Of a stretch of 61,061 nt of DNA, positions 15,767 through 24,207 are shown in pieces. Position numbers and translations under genes: made by a program. Each line of letters opens with the position of its first letter. Position 1 is the stretch's first letter. Below the pieces are notes generated by a model. It was not told the DNA's origin. It ran no database searches and saw nothing but the letters and a program-made list of their open reading frames with translations. The DNA is from a virus. Where the stretch lies: positions 1 through 61,061 of the IMG/VR virus record IMGVR_UViG_3300008012_000030. The stretch is one strand, 5' to 3'.

Positions 15767-18314
15767 AATCTGGTACATATCCTGATGGGCCTGCAACTGT
15801 TGGATCACCTACGTCTCCGTCTTGGAATATGTTTCTAATTGTTGCCAATGATGGTTTACTGATTACCGGAGCAATGTATGTGTTATGGAAAGCATAACCT
15901 AATGGGTTATTTGTTTGAATACCTGCTTGGGTACGCATATCGTCTGTCCATTCAGGCGCAAGACTTCCACCTTCCCATAGACTTGTATACTCAAACATAC
16001 AGAAGTTAAGTAGATACAAGTATTCTTTTGCGGCTACTTCAAATGCATCAGGATCGGTTTTGAAAGCATCTGCTGGACTGTTATACCCTGATGGATCCCA
16101 CTTGCCTGCGTCATATGCTTCTACCATTGCATTATATAAATCGCCAGTATTCCAATCAGCTGCTAAGAACTGATATAATTTTATGTCATCTGCAGGTAAT
16201 CCGTGCATATGTATTGTGTGGAATACATGTTCAATAACTTCTTGTGCATCTTGATCGCCATCGCCTGGTGCTCCACCTGTTGAGTTTAGATACCACACCA
16301 TATCGTTTTGTACAGTAGTATCAAACAAGTCTGTTAGATTCCAAAATATAATGCCAGCATCTGTTAAAAAGTTTGTGCTATAGTCTGAGCCAGCACCTCT
16401 TGCTACTCTTTGTATTGTTGGTAAGCCTGCGTGATAAGTTCCTGTGTCGCCACTTAGTGTTTTGATTAAGTTTCTTTGGTATTCTTCGTTAATACCTGCG
16501 CCATTTGGATCTGTAAACAATTCAAACATACGTGCTACTTTTTCTAACCACGCATCTGGAACTGCTGTTTGTCCGCCTACTGTGCCAGCACCCATTATCC
16601 TTACACCATTTACAGTAACTTCCCGTTTAAAGAAGTCACTACCATCGCCAACAACATTAATAATTGCACCATTGTTGTATTCTGGATCTGCTTCTACTAC
16701 TGGTACTGCTGGAACTTCTGCAGGAGTATAATTAGGGAAAATTCCCTGTAATTTAAGATTTGCTCCGTTCACTTCTACAGGCTGTCTTGCATATCTTGAA
16801 AATAAAATTTTATTAGATGCTCCCATTAGATTCGTACTAATCTGATTATAGTCTGTACCACCATCATACATCAACGGCTTTGCATCTGCCTCCATTTTTG
16901 TTTTAAGTTGTGCAGGTGTTGCTCCTGGTTGTGCTTCAAGATGTAATCCTGCTACTCCACAAACTTGAGGTGCAGCAAAACTTGTACCACTATTAATACC
17001 TATTCTAAAGTTTTCATTTAATGGATATTCTGCATCTGTTTTGTTATTGATTGTGCTAGTTGCCGCAACTATATTTGTACCTGGTGCCCAAATATTTACT
17101 CTAGGACCTCTACTACTAGAACTTGCTGTTCTATCTTTGTCTACGCCGTTATCGTTGTATGTATTCGTATTGATATTGCCTACAATAAACGCCTCATCTG
17201 AATGAGGACTAGAACCTCTATGATAAAAATACGTACTTGAACCGTATACTACTGTGTTATTATAATCAAGTCCGGTGCTAATATCACCTTTGAAATAATC
17301 ATTACCTGCAGCAATAAAAACGTGTATACCGCTATCTATTGCATCTTCAACATCTGCATCTATAGAAGAAACTCTTAGAGGAATAAACCTTGTGGATCCT
17401 GACAAAGGTACTACTAAACCAGTACCTAGCCATAGAGTACCATCATTTGAATAATCCACACCATAAACCCAACTAGTACCTCTATAATTACCACTTGTAG
17501 GATCACCAATTAGTTGACTGAAATACCCCCAACTTGCATTAATTATTGTTGGTCTTTTGTATCCGGTCGCAGGATCAATAGGTTTTGCTTCATGCCATAA
17601 TCTAATTGCATCAAAACAATTTGTAGGGCTAATTCCAGTGCCGGCATCTCCTGTGCCTTCTAATCCTGCTATTTTCATTGAATATATGTTTGCTTCTTTC
17701 GCAAAGCCATATGTTTTACCAGCAACTATACTTGCACACAATGTACCATGACCATCAAAATCTCTGTGGTAGTTTGGACTTTGAGAACCAGGCAAGCCCG
17801 AAGCTTCATACCAGTCGATGTATTGATATCTGTTAGTTCCGTCTGCTGACTGAAAGTCAGGATGTGTAGGTTCTAATCCGCTGTCCTGGACAACTAAATC
17901 TACACCTCTTCCTTGTAGGGCATATTCATATCTATTATTTGTTACTTTAGAATCTCCGTACAAATTTGTAGGCATAACAGTTCTTTTCATGCCCCAATTT
18001 ACATATTGATTACTATCTAGTGTTATAGGTTTTGTGAAGTTTGACAATTGAGTAGATTTCAAACCAATTTGAATATCAGTTCTTTGATCTGGCGGTATTT
18101 CTACATCAAGTATTCTCGGATCATTCTTCAATAACTGTGCTTCTTCGTCAGTCAGCATAAAATGTGTTTGGCGTCGGCTTCCAGGACGGGCATTAGCAAT
18201 ATCTACACTCCTTTTAGGAATAGGACCTTCACCCGTTGACGCTGTTAATTCAGCTTCAATTTCAGTTAAATCTATACCCTGTTTTACAATTACAGTATAT
18301 TCTTTTTCTATCAT
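15765..18314 (-). CDS. Subtilisin-like serine protease with C-terminal His-rich domain
   Basis: This 849-aa protein has an intact subtilase catalytic domain: Asp144 in VVQDSGLEPTHPDF, His189 in FDGHGTLCASIVAG, oxyanion Asn338 in VFIAAGNDY and Ser445 in GTSFAAPQVCGVAG. The first ~80 residues (MIEKEYTVIVKQGIDLTEIE) resemble an inhibitor-I9-like prodomain. No signal peptide is visible, so I expect a cytoplasmic or virion-bound enzyme. The C-terminal ~260 residues form a separate domain with a cluster EVIEHVFHTIHMHG (residues 692-705: E692, E695, H696, H699, H702, H704) that could bind metal. The gene sits between two cupredoxin-containing fibre genes and starts 1 base after the upstream stop. 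It is probably a tail-associated protease or a maturation enzyme. Confidence 0.9.
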   Translation of the reverse strand: MIEKEYTVIVKQGIDLTEIEAELTASTGEGPIPKRSVDIANARPGSRRQTHFMLTDEEAQLLKNDPRILDVEIPPDQRTDIQIGLKSTQLSNFTKPITLDSNQYVNWGMKRTVMPTNLYGDSKVTNNRYEYALQGRGVDLVVQDSGLEPTHPDFQSADGTNRYQYIDWYEASGLPGSQSPNYHRDFDGHGTLCASIVAGKTYGFAKEANIYSMKIAGLEGTGDAGTGISPTNCFDAIRLWHEAKPIDPATGYKRPTIINASWGYFSQLIGDPTSGNYRGTSWVYGVDYSNDGTLWLGTGLVVPLSGSTRFIPLRVSSIDADVEDAIDSGIHVFIAAGNDYFKGDISTGLDYNNTVVYGSSTYFYHRGSSPHSDEAFIVGNINTNTYNDNGVDKDRTASSSSRGPRVNIWAPGTNIVAATSTINNKTDAEYPLNENFRIGINSGTSFAAPQVCGVAGLHLEAQPGATPAQLKTKMEADAKPLMYDGGTDYNQISTNLMGASNKILFSRYARQPVEVNGANLKLQGIFPNYTPAEVPAVPVVEADPEYNNGAIINVVGDGSDFFKREVTVNGVRIMGAGTVGGQTAVPDAWLEKVARMFELFTDPNGAGINEEYQRNLIKTLSGDTGTYHAGLPTIQRVARGAGSDYSTNFLTDAGIIFWNLTDLFDTTVQNDMVWYLNSTGGAPGDGDQDAQEVIEHVFHTIHMHGLPADDIKLYQFLAADWNTGDLYNAMVEAYDAGKWDPSGYNSPADAFKTDPDAFEVAAKEYLYLLNFCMFEYTSLWEGGSLAPEWTDDMRTQAGIQTNNPLGYAFHNTYIAPVISKPSLATIRNIFQDGDVGDPTVAGPSGYVPD

Positions 18315-18315
18315 T

Positions 18316-19578
18316 TTAAATTAAATTTACCCAACTACCGTTTTCATAACCCTGAAATTTGTTGTCAGTTGTGTTGTAAATTATATCTCCGTTTTGTGGT
18401 ACTAGTGCATCTCTTGCAGTTGTTGTAAAACTTGCCATGCGCAATGCTGAATTTTGTAATATAACTCCGTCTGGAGCACTTATTGTTAAAGTGCTTGCGC
18501 TGTCAATTTTAGGAGTACCTGCAGAAGTCGTTACAAAGTTGTTTGCATATGCAGTATTTCGTACACTAAGATCATTTTCTACAGTTAGATCTGACGAAGT
18601 TGTTACTGGTGGCGTAAAAGTAATACCGCTACTATCATCTGTGTCTATTACACTATTAGATAGAGTAAAATTACCAATACCACCTCCACCGGCTGCATCT
18701 TCAAAAGTAAAATTGCCGGCACCGTCTGTTGTCAAAATTTGACCTACTGTGCCGTCAGTAATACCTAAATCTGTCAAGGTGTTAATGACTGGATAAACTG
18801 GCTGTACCCATTGGTTACTATCTTCATCTTCTACATATACAAAAAGTTTTGCAGTAGAACTATCAAACCAAATAGATCCATTTGTAGGACTTTCAGGAAC
18901 AGTTTCTGATACACTTATACTTGTATCGCCGGCACCTGATCCTGGAGCAGCTGTTGATATTTCATTACCCATTCCATTATGGCTTGTACACCAATAATAG
19001 AGTGTAGAAGGAGTTGCAGCTGTTACTGTTATCTGAACACTCCTCTGTGAAGCCGCTGCAAATTTATCAAAATATGTTTGTTTATTTACAGGATCATTAT
19101 TAATTTTATAAATTACTTTTGTTAAATAGGTTGTGCCTCCGGCTCTTTCTCCGTCTATATTGTCACTGCTAAAATTTAAAGGATGAATGTTAGCTGTAGA
19201 GCCTGTTGGATTTGGAAAAAATTCGTTTGTTGAGTCATTTTGGTTAAAAATGTAGGTAAATCCCTGCACAAAAGTAAGAGTAGGTTTGTATACTCCGTTA
19301 ATAAAGTATTTGTTGCCGGCTTCTAAACCATCAGGATCTACACCTACTGTTACTGTGTATTCTACTACACCAACTCCACTATCAATTAGATGTTCTGTGA
19401 TATTAGAGTTTGTAATTACACTAAATCCTCCAGCATCATTGCCAGAATATAGTCTAAGTGTATTAGACTGCTTATCAAAAAACACTTCACCACTGTTACC
19501 CACGTTACGATCTAGAAAATCATCTGGTCTGGGTATAATTCTAATTCTATCTACAATAGGTGCTTGATTGCTTGCCAT
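18316..19578 (-). CDS. Tail-fibre-like protein with internal cupredoxin-like domain
   Basis: This 420-aa protein starts MASNQAPIVDRIRIIPRPDD and has a fibre-type opening (GEVFFDKQSNTLRLYSG). Residues ~72-210 form a cupredoxin-like domain: YFINGVYKPTLTFVQGFTYI, His132 in NIHPLNFS, and LYYWCTSHNGMG with Cys197, His200 and Met203. Further on are fibre display modules (SPTNGSIWFDSSTAKLFVYV) and a C-terminus RDALVPQNGDIIYNTTDNKF leading to ENGSWVNLI, found at the ends of many marine phage fibres. It is the first gene of the minus-strand run with the protease and the other cupredoxin fibre. Related HPxxFS...YYxCxxHxGMG domains recur in marine phage virion proteins as far as I recall. Confidence 0.8.
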   Translation of the reverse strand: MASNQAPIVDRIRIIPRPDDFLDRNVGNSGEVFFDKQSNTLRLYSGNDAGGFSVITNSNITEHLIDSGVGVVEYTVTVGVDPDGLEAGNKYFINGVYKPTLTFVQGFTYIFNQNDSTNEFFPNPTGSTANIHPLNFSSDNIDGERAGGTTYLTKVIYKINNDPVNKQTYFDKFAAASQRSVQITVTAATPSTLYYWCTSHNGMGNEISTAAPGSGAGDTSISVSETVPESPTNGSIWFDSSTAKLFVYVEDEDSNQWVQPVYPVINTLTDLGITDGTVGQILTTDGAGNFTFEDAAGGGGIGNFTLSNSVIDTDDSSGITFTPPVTTSSDLTVENDLSVRNTAYANNFVTTSAGTPKIDSASTLTISAPDGVILQNSALRMASFTTTARDALVPQNGDIIYNTTDNKFQGYENGSWVNLI

Positions 19579-19599
19579 TTTTTATTCCTTAGCTTAGTA

Positions 19600-19607
19600 T
19601 ATTTATT
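19600..19607 (-). promoter_or_regulatory. Late promoter-like motif (AATAAATA) for fibre-protease run
   Basis: The minus strand reads GAATAAATATAC around this position, 21 bases before the ATG of the 420-aa fibre gene. A clear AGGA follows. It lies back to back with the groES promoter. Confidence 0.5.
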
Positions 19608-19636
19608 CAATAACAGATCACTAGGAAGTTCTTTTA

Positions 19637-19644
19637 TATAAATA
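19637..19644 (+). promoter_or_regulatory. Exact T4 late promoter consensus TATAAATA before groES
   Basis: The plus strand has the exact TATAAATA octamer, 33 bases before the groES start codon. AGGAG at 19668-19672 provides a strong ribosome site. This predicts late transcription of the chaperonin pair. Confidence 0.75.
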
Positions 19645-19677
19645 TCATAGTTAAACTATCAGTTTATAGGAGTTATA

Positions 19678-19980
19678 ATGACAATAGAAGTTTTACCAAC
19701 ATCGGATAATGTTTTTATCAAAAAAATTGAAGATGATCAAAAAACAAAATCTGGGTTAGTCTTACCAGATGACGTAGCAGAACGTCCAACAAAAGGCGAA
19801 ATCCTTGCTGTTGGAGAAGGAAAAATAAATGACGAGGGTAAATTATTACCTATGAAACTTTCAATTGGTGATATTGTACTCTTTCCAAAGTATTCTGGAC
19901 ATCCTATTAAAATTGAAGGTGAAGAAAGACTTATTTTAAGCCAAACAGAAATTTTAGCAATTTTAAAGGAGAATAATTAA
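19678..19980 (+). CDS. groES: GroES co-chaperonin
   Basis: This 100-aa protein is a full-length GroES: VLPTSDNVFIKKIEDDQKTK, the mobile loop with KSGLVLPDDVAERPTKGEIL (the LVL hydrophobic tripeptide docks on GroEL), VGEGKINDEGKLLPMKLSIG, DIVLFPKYSGHPIKIEGEER and the C-terminal YLILSQTEILAI-like strand LILSQTEILAIL. It caps the GroEL ring during folding. It is much closer to bacterial GroES than to the divergent T4 gp31. Its stop overlaps the groEL start (TAATG), giving a two-gene operon behind a late promoter. The gene is intact. Phage origin is supported by its position inside virion genes. Confidence 0.96.
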   Translation: MTIEVLPTSDNVFIKKIEDDQKTKSGLVLPDDVAERPTKGEILAVGEGKINDEGKLLPMKLSIGDIVLFPKYSGHPIKIEGEERLILSQTEILAILKENN

Positions 19981-21653
19981 TGGCTGGTATAAATCCAAGA
20001 AAAGTTATTTTAGGTTCTCAAGCAAGAGAACAACTTATAGAAGGTGCAAACATACTTGCAGATGCTGTAAAAACCACATTAGGACCTAAAGGAAAAAATG
20101 TTATAATTCAAAGAACCTACGGACCACCTCAGGTTACTAAAGATGGTGTAACTGTGGCAAGAGAAATATTTTTAGAAGACACACTTCAAGATACAGGTTC
20201 TAGGCTTGTTAAACAAGCAGCTAATCAAACAGCAGATGATATCGGTGATGGAACAACAACGGCCACTGTACTTGCTCAAGCTATGATAAAAGAAGGTATG
20301 AAGTTTGTAACTGCTGGTATTAGTCCAATAAATTTAAAAAGAGGAATAGATTTTGCACTTGCACAAGCAGTAGAAAAATTAGAATCAATTTCTAAAGAAT
20401 GCAAAGAACCTGAAACAATTAAGCAAGTTGCTACTATAAGTGCAAACGGTGATGAACACATGGGTGAACTTATATCAGAGGCATTAATCAAAGTAGGACA
20501 TATAGGTGCAGTTACAGTAGAAAACAGTACTCAATTAACTGACGAACTTGATTTTGTATCTGGTATGAGTTATGATCACGGGTTCTATTCTCCTTATTTT
20601 ATAAATTCAGACAAACAAAAATGTGTTCTAGAAAATCCTTACATTCTAATATTAGATAGACCTGTTTTAAATGTTAATGACCTAGTACCAATTTTAGAAA
20701 AATTAGCGGCATCTGGTAGATCATTTTTAATCATGGCTGAACAGATTAATAATGATGCTTTAGCAACACTAATTCTAAACAATGCACAAGGTCATGTTAA
20801 ATGCTGTGCTGTAAGATCACCGGATTGGAAGGGTGAAAAACGCAAGTACCTAATCGAAGATGTAGCAGCTTTAACAGGAGGTGTAGTACTGAGTGATGAA
20901 AATGGTATGAGACCAGAAAAAGCAGAACTAACAGATCTAGGACAAGCTAACAGAGTAGAAATTACTAAAGATATGACAACTATTATTGGCGGTCATGGTG
21001 ACAAGAACAAAATTGAAAGCCGTATAGAAGGCATCCAAATGGAAATAGACGAATACAAAATAGGTCCAAAAACATTTCCTAAATGGCAATTAGAAGAAAG
21101 AATTGCAAAACTACAAGGCGGTATTGCTGTTATTAGAGTAGGTGGTCCAACAACAGTTGAAATCAATGAAAAGAAGGACAGATACGATGACAGTATTCAC
21201 GCTACAAGGGCAGCTATTAAAGAAGGTGTAGTTGCTGGTGGCGGAGTAGGATATTTAAGATTAATTAAACATCTAGAAACTATCGAACCAAAAAATGAAG
21301 AGCAAAGAGCAGGTATTCAAGTTGTTATAAATTCATTGACAGAACCATTAAGAACTATTTCACATAATGCAGGTGATAAACCAGATGTAGTAATGAATGA
21401 AGTGTTAAACGGCAGTGATGAATACGGATTTGACGCAAGTAATGGAACGTATGGTAATATGTTTGAAACTGGTATTATTGATCCTACAACTGTAGTAAAA
21501 GCAGCTATGTTAAATGCAGGATCAGTAGCAGGATTGCTATTAACAACTGATTGTGCAATTTACGAGATACCCGATGAAGCAACAAAAAGCGGATTTGTAC
21601 CATCTCCGCCTGCAGGACATGAGTTACCAAGAGAATTTAATAATACAGACTAA
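19980..21653 (+). CDS. groEL: GroEL chaperonin
   Basis: This 557-aa protein is a complete GroEL: TTLGPKGKNVIIQ, Asp55 in TKDGVTVAREI, the ATP-site Asp90 in DIGDGTTTATVLAQAM and Asp404 in RYDDSIHATRAAIKEGVVAG (equivalent to E. coli D398, required for ATP hydrolysis). The apical domain (SGMSYDHGFYSPYFINSD, EQINNDALATLILNN) and equatorial domain are intact. The C-terminus ends GHELPREFNNTD and lacks the bacterial GGM-rich tail that normally fills the cavity floor. It is the second gene of the groES-groEL operon and its last codons overlap the convergent tail-chaperone gene by 4 bases. It probably folds phage proteins such as the giant fibres or sheath, but clients are unknown. Confidence 0.96.
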   Translation: MAGINPRKVILGSQAREQLIEGANILADAVKTTLGPKGKNVIIQRTYGPPQVTKDGVTVAREIFLEDTLQDTGSRLVKQAANQTADDIGDGTTTATVLAQAMIKEGMKFVTAGISPINLKRGIDFALAQAVEKLESISKECKEPETIKQVATISANGDEHMGELISEALIKVGHIGAVTVENSTQLTDELDFVSGMSYDHGFYSPYFINSDKQKCVLENPYILILDRPVLNVNDLVPILEKLAASGRSFLIMAEQINNDALATLILNNAQGHVKCCAVRSPDWKGEKRKYLIEDVAALTGGVVLSDENGMRPEKAELTDLGQANRVEITKDMTTIIGGHGDKNKIESRIEGIQMEIDEYKIGPKTFPKWQLEERIAKLQGGIAVIRVGGPTTVEINEKKDRYDDSIHATRAAIKEGVVAGGGVGYLRLIKHLETIEPKNEEQRAGIQVVINSLTEPLRTISHNAGDKPDVVMNEVLNGSDEYGFDASNGTYGNMFETGIIDPTTVVKAAMLNAGSVAGLLLTTDCAIYEIPDEATKSGFVPSPPAGHELPREFNNTD

Positions 21654-22069
21654 GGTTTAGAAGGCCAATTTATTTCAAATGGAAAACTAACTTGATTTGG
21701 TACATCACGTAGCGCAGTTCTATAAGTAGCCCACTGCGCTTTTTTTGAGTCGCTTAATTCTCCACTAATTTGAGTCCAATCACTTTTTAATAGTCGGTCG
21801 TCGCGTTCGGCTCTAATTTCTGCAGCTTTTTCTTGTTCTGTCATAGGATGTGAGCTATAATTAGTAGGAGGAAATGATACTTCGCCGTAGTCGCCGTTGT
21901 CTAATTTTATCCACATAGCACTACTAAATTCATCTGTAGAATCTTTTTTAGCCCAAAATGCTATTGGTTCTGAAATTTCAGCAAATTTTATATGGCAATA
22001 TATGTCATTTATCATATCAGTTCCTCGCTGTATTAAGGATACTGATTCAATAGTTAGATCTTTAAGCAT
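21650..22069 (-). CDS. Phage tail assembly chaperone-like protein
   Basis: This 139-aa protein ends in the typical block of the Phage_tail_APC family (PF16778): EIRAERDDRLLKSDWTQISG, KAQWATYRTALRDVPNQVSF and FEINWPSKP. The N-terminal half (DIYCHIKFAEISEPIAFWAK, MWIKLDNGDYGEVSFPPTN) is a beta-rich partner-binding region. Such proteins sit beside fibre or tape-measure genes and help fibres fold or assemble. Here it is the last gene after the minus-strand oxygenase/halogenase cassette, with its own GATAAATAC motif at 22095-22103. It overlaps groEL by 4 bases at the 3' end. Confidence 0.8.
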   Translation of the reverse strand: MLKDLTIESVSLIQRGTDMINDIYCHIKFAEISEPIAFWAKKDSTDEFSSAMWIKLDNGDYGEVSFPPTNYSSHPMTEQEKAAEIRAERDDRLLKSDWTQISGELSDSKKAQWATYRTALRDVPNQVSFPFEINWPSKP

Positions 22070-22094
22070 GTTTCTTTCCTACACTTTATATAAA

Positions 22095-22103
22095 GTATTT
22101 ATC
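22095..22103 (-). promoter_or_regulatory. T4-type late promoter motif (GATAAATAC)
   Basis: The minus strand reads GATAAATAC 25 bases before the tail-chaperone start, followed by AGGAAAG as ribosome site. It separates this gene transcriptionally from the oxygenase cassette upstream. Confidence 0.6.
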
Positions 22104-22105
22104 AT

Positions 22106-22759
22106 TTACTTGCTATTTGAATTGAAACCAACACCAGGTCTTTTATCGTAAGCAAATTCAGGGTAATATGGCCCATTTTTATTTATGTAATGAAAGAACC
22201 CTTGTACTTGATAACTGTTAGAGCCTGCTTCAAATGGATCTCTCCAATGTTCTATTTCGCATCCTCTATATATTATACAATCTCCCGGCTGTTGAGGGGT
22301 CATTATACCCTTATTACCTTTAGAAATAAAGTCTTGATCGTGCATATTGTGTCTATAGGTAGGATCAACATACATGCCCCAGTTATAACTAGAATCTACA
22401 TCTAAATAATTAAATCCAAAACATATTGTTGTAGAAATTTCGCAACTTGGACGATCTGTGTGACGCTCTAATTCCATTCCGGGTCTGTAAACTCTAAAAT
22501 AAGAATAAGTTGGGCAAAGTTCTAATCCGGTATACTTTTCCATATGCGGTTTCATAAAAACCATCAATGTTTCCATTAATGTATCAGCGTATATACTATG
22601 AGAGTAGGGAACTTGACCATTATCATCTTCTTTTTTTGGGTTTACGGTTTCTTGCAATAGACAATATTGTGTAGTAATATTGCAAATATCTTTTGGTATA
22701 ATCCCTTGTAGAGCAATATATCTGTTTTCTTGAAAATTTTTATGATTTACTATTTCCAT
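22106..22759 (-). CDS. 2OG-Fe(II) dioxygenase
   Basis: I choose the ATG at 22759 (MEIVNHKNFQENRYIAL), which follows TAGGA, over a TTG seven codons upstream. The 217-aa protein has a double-stranded beta-helix pattern: TYSYFRVYRPGMELERHTDR gives the HxD pair (HTD, residues ~99-101), and GDCIIYRGCEIEHWRDPF gives the distal His. The downstream QVQGFFHYINKNGP replaces the usual R-x-S, so the 2OG-binding residue is unclear. The family uses Fe(II), 2-oxoglutarate and O2 to hydroxylate or otherwise oxidise a substrate, not identifiable here. Its start overlaps the upstream oxygenase by 10 bases. It is the last enzyme of the minus-strand cassette. Confidence 0.82.
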   Translation of the reverse strand: MEIVNHKNFQENRYIALQGIIPKDICNITTQYCLLQETVNPKKEDDNGQVPYSHSIYADTLMETLMVFMKPHMEKYTGLELCPTYSYFRVYRPGMELERHTDRPSCEISTTICFGFNYLDVDSSYNWGMYVDPTYRHNMHDQDFISKGNKGIMTPQQPGDCIIYRGCEIEHWRDPFEAGSNSYQVQGFFHYINKNGPYYPEFAYDKRPGVGFNSNSK

Positions 22760-23544
22760 GGTTTTCCTAAACTCCAACAAACTAAACTATATCGTGTTCC
22801 AGATGTTACAGGTGTAACTTGATGATATATATGCGACGGAAAAACAACTATACTTCCTCTAGGACGGATCTCTTCACACTCGTGATATCTATCTGGTCTA
22901 TGTGGTCCTAAGTCAAATTTTAAGTTTCCGCCTGTATAATCATTAGGATCTGATAGACTAATTGTTACACTAAGTTTTCTAATTTTGTTCCACATCTGAG
23001 GATTGTCAGTAACATGACTTTCTAAGGGCAACGGATCACCAAAGGCATTCAGCATGTCGTTACCATCTTTATCTTTTTTGGTTGAATGGATTGCAGGATC
23101 ATATTTTTCATAAGGTAATACACCACAATCGGCATGCCAACCATAATATTGATTTAAACCATATTTTGTAAATTGTATGTCTTCGGTAAAATCCCAATCA
23201 AAATTCCAGCCTGCTTGCCTATTTGCCTCATGAATAAACGGCCAAATAGTTTTGTACAGCCAATCATCATTTAACCACGAAACTTCACTATCTCTTAGTG
23301 CAAAATTATTTACATCGTCACCGTCTTTGAGTGCTTCTTCTAGGGTAATGTCAGCGGCATCTTTAACTAAATTAGGATCTAAATCGGACTTTGCCTTCCA
23401 ATCGCCTGTAGTGCCTTCAACTGCATAATTTCCATAATTACGTTTTGCTTCCGACATTTTTTCTAACCCGGTTTCAATAATTTTATCGCATACCTCTTCA
23501 GGCAATGCAGAAACAAAATACCAGTAATTATAGTTTAAAATCAT
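22750..23544 (-). CDS. PKHD-type 2OG-Fe(II) hydroxylase
   Basis: This 264-aa protein has the order of PiuC/PKHD-type hydroxylases: YWYFVSALPEEVCDKIIETG at the N-terminus, FTKYGLNQYYGWHADC with the HxD pair (residues ~138-140), LSVTISLSDPNDYTGGNLKF, and GSIVVFPSHIYHQVTPVTSG with the distal His, then TRYSLVCWSLGKPW with the Arg that binds 2-oxoglutarate. All catalytic residues are present. Family members hydroxylate peptidyl residues or small molecules; the substrate is unknown. The start is coupled to the upstream gene by ATGA. It is clearly related to that upstream gene, which has lost key residues. Confidence 0.9.
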   Translation of the reverse strand: MILNYNYWYFVSALPEEVCDKIIETGLEKMSEAKRNYGNYAVEGTTGDWKAKSDLDPNLVKDAADITLEEALKDGDDVNNFALRDSEVSWLNDDWLYKTIWPFIHEANRQAGWNFDWDFTEDIQFTKYGLNQYYGWHADCGVLPYEKYDPAIHSTKKDKDGNDMLNAFGDPLPLESHVTDNPQMWNKIRKLSVTISLSDPNDYTGGNLKFDLGPHRPDRYHECEEIRPRGSIVVFPSHIYHQVTPVTSGTRYSLVCWSLGKPWK

Positions 23545-24161
23545 CTAAAAATTGCTCCATGAACATGTCCTAAGATAATATTTTTTTCGCCGCTGGTAAC
23601 AGAATTTATTTTCCAAGTTAAGAAACTAGGAAAAATAACAATTGATCCTTTAGTATTACAATCAATTTTTGAAGTGTCTGTATTTAAAAATTCTAATTCT
23701 CCGCCTTGATATTCACTTTTATCTGACAAATTTATAATAAATGACATTTTACGAGTAGTAGCCATTGGAGTAATATCTATGTGCCAATCATAATAGTCAT
23801 TTTCACTGTATTTAAAAATTTGCGGAAAATCTTGATCAATAATTCCTAATAATCTAAAATCGTAGATCTCGTCATTGGCTTGTTTTGTAATAGATCTAAT
23901 ATGTTGAAAGGGAAATCCTTCAACTTCTCCTCTAATTTTTTGACGTTTAGAAGAGTGCAATTCTTTCTCACCAACTACTCTTGATTTAATCCAAAGATCT
24001 TCTAAACATCCGTCTAGTATTGTTTTACAATCTTCATCATTAAAAAGTTCTGCTACGTTTACTGATAAAATATCTAAACTTGCAAGTTTAGTTGATGTAG
24101 TTTCTTGTACAGCAGCATCTGTAAATCCGCTGTTTTGTTCAAATGTCGATTCGTTATCCAT
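23541..24161 (-). CDS. Degenerate PKHD-type 2OG-Fe(II) oxygenase-like protein
   Basis: This 206-aa protein aligns by eye with the neighbouring PKHD hydroxylase: SENDYYDWHIDITPM retains the HxD pair, KMSFIINLSDKSEYQGGELE matches the central strands and GSIVIFPSFLTWKINSVTSG the C-terminal ones. Where the active enzyme has the distal iron-ligand His (PSHIYHQVTPVTSG), this one has Trp/Lys, and the 2OG-binding Arg after TSG is Lys (GEKNIIL). Two of the five key residues are therefore changed. I infer a non-catalytic paralogue, perhaps a partner subunit, or an enzyme with altered chemistry. It follows AAGGA and is coupled by ATGA to the active hydroxylase downstream. Confidence 0.75.
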   Translation of the reverse strand: MDNESTFEQNSGFTDAAVQETTSTKLASLDILSVNVAELFNDEDCKTILDGCLEDLWIKSRVVGEKELHSSKRQKIRGEVEGFPFQHIRSITKQANDEIYDFRLLGIIDQDFPQIFKYSENDYYDWHIDITPMATTRKMSFIINLSDKSEYQGGELEFLNTDTSKIDCNTKGSIVIFPSFLTWKINSVTSGEKNIILGHVHGAIFR

Positions 24162-24207
24162 AGTTAGTCCTTTTAGTTATATGTATACTTATTTCAATCT
24201 ATTTGTG

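Noticed and set aside
22760-22780. TTG start giving seven extra residues for the oxygenase gene at 22106
   Set aside because: The ATG at 22759 has an AGGA ribosome site and reduces the overlap with the upstream gene.
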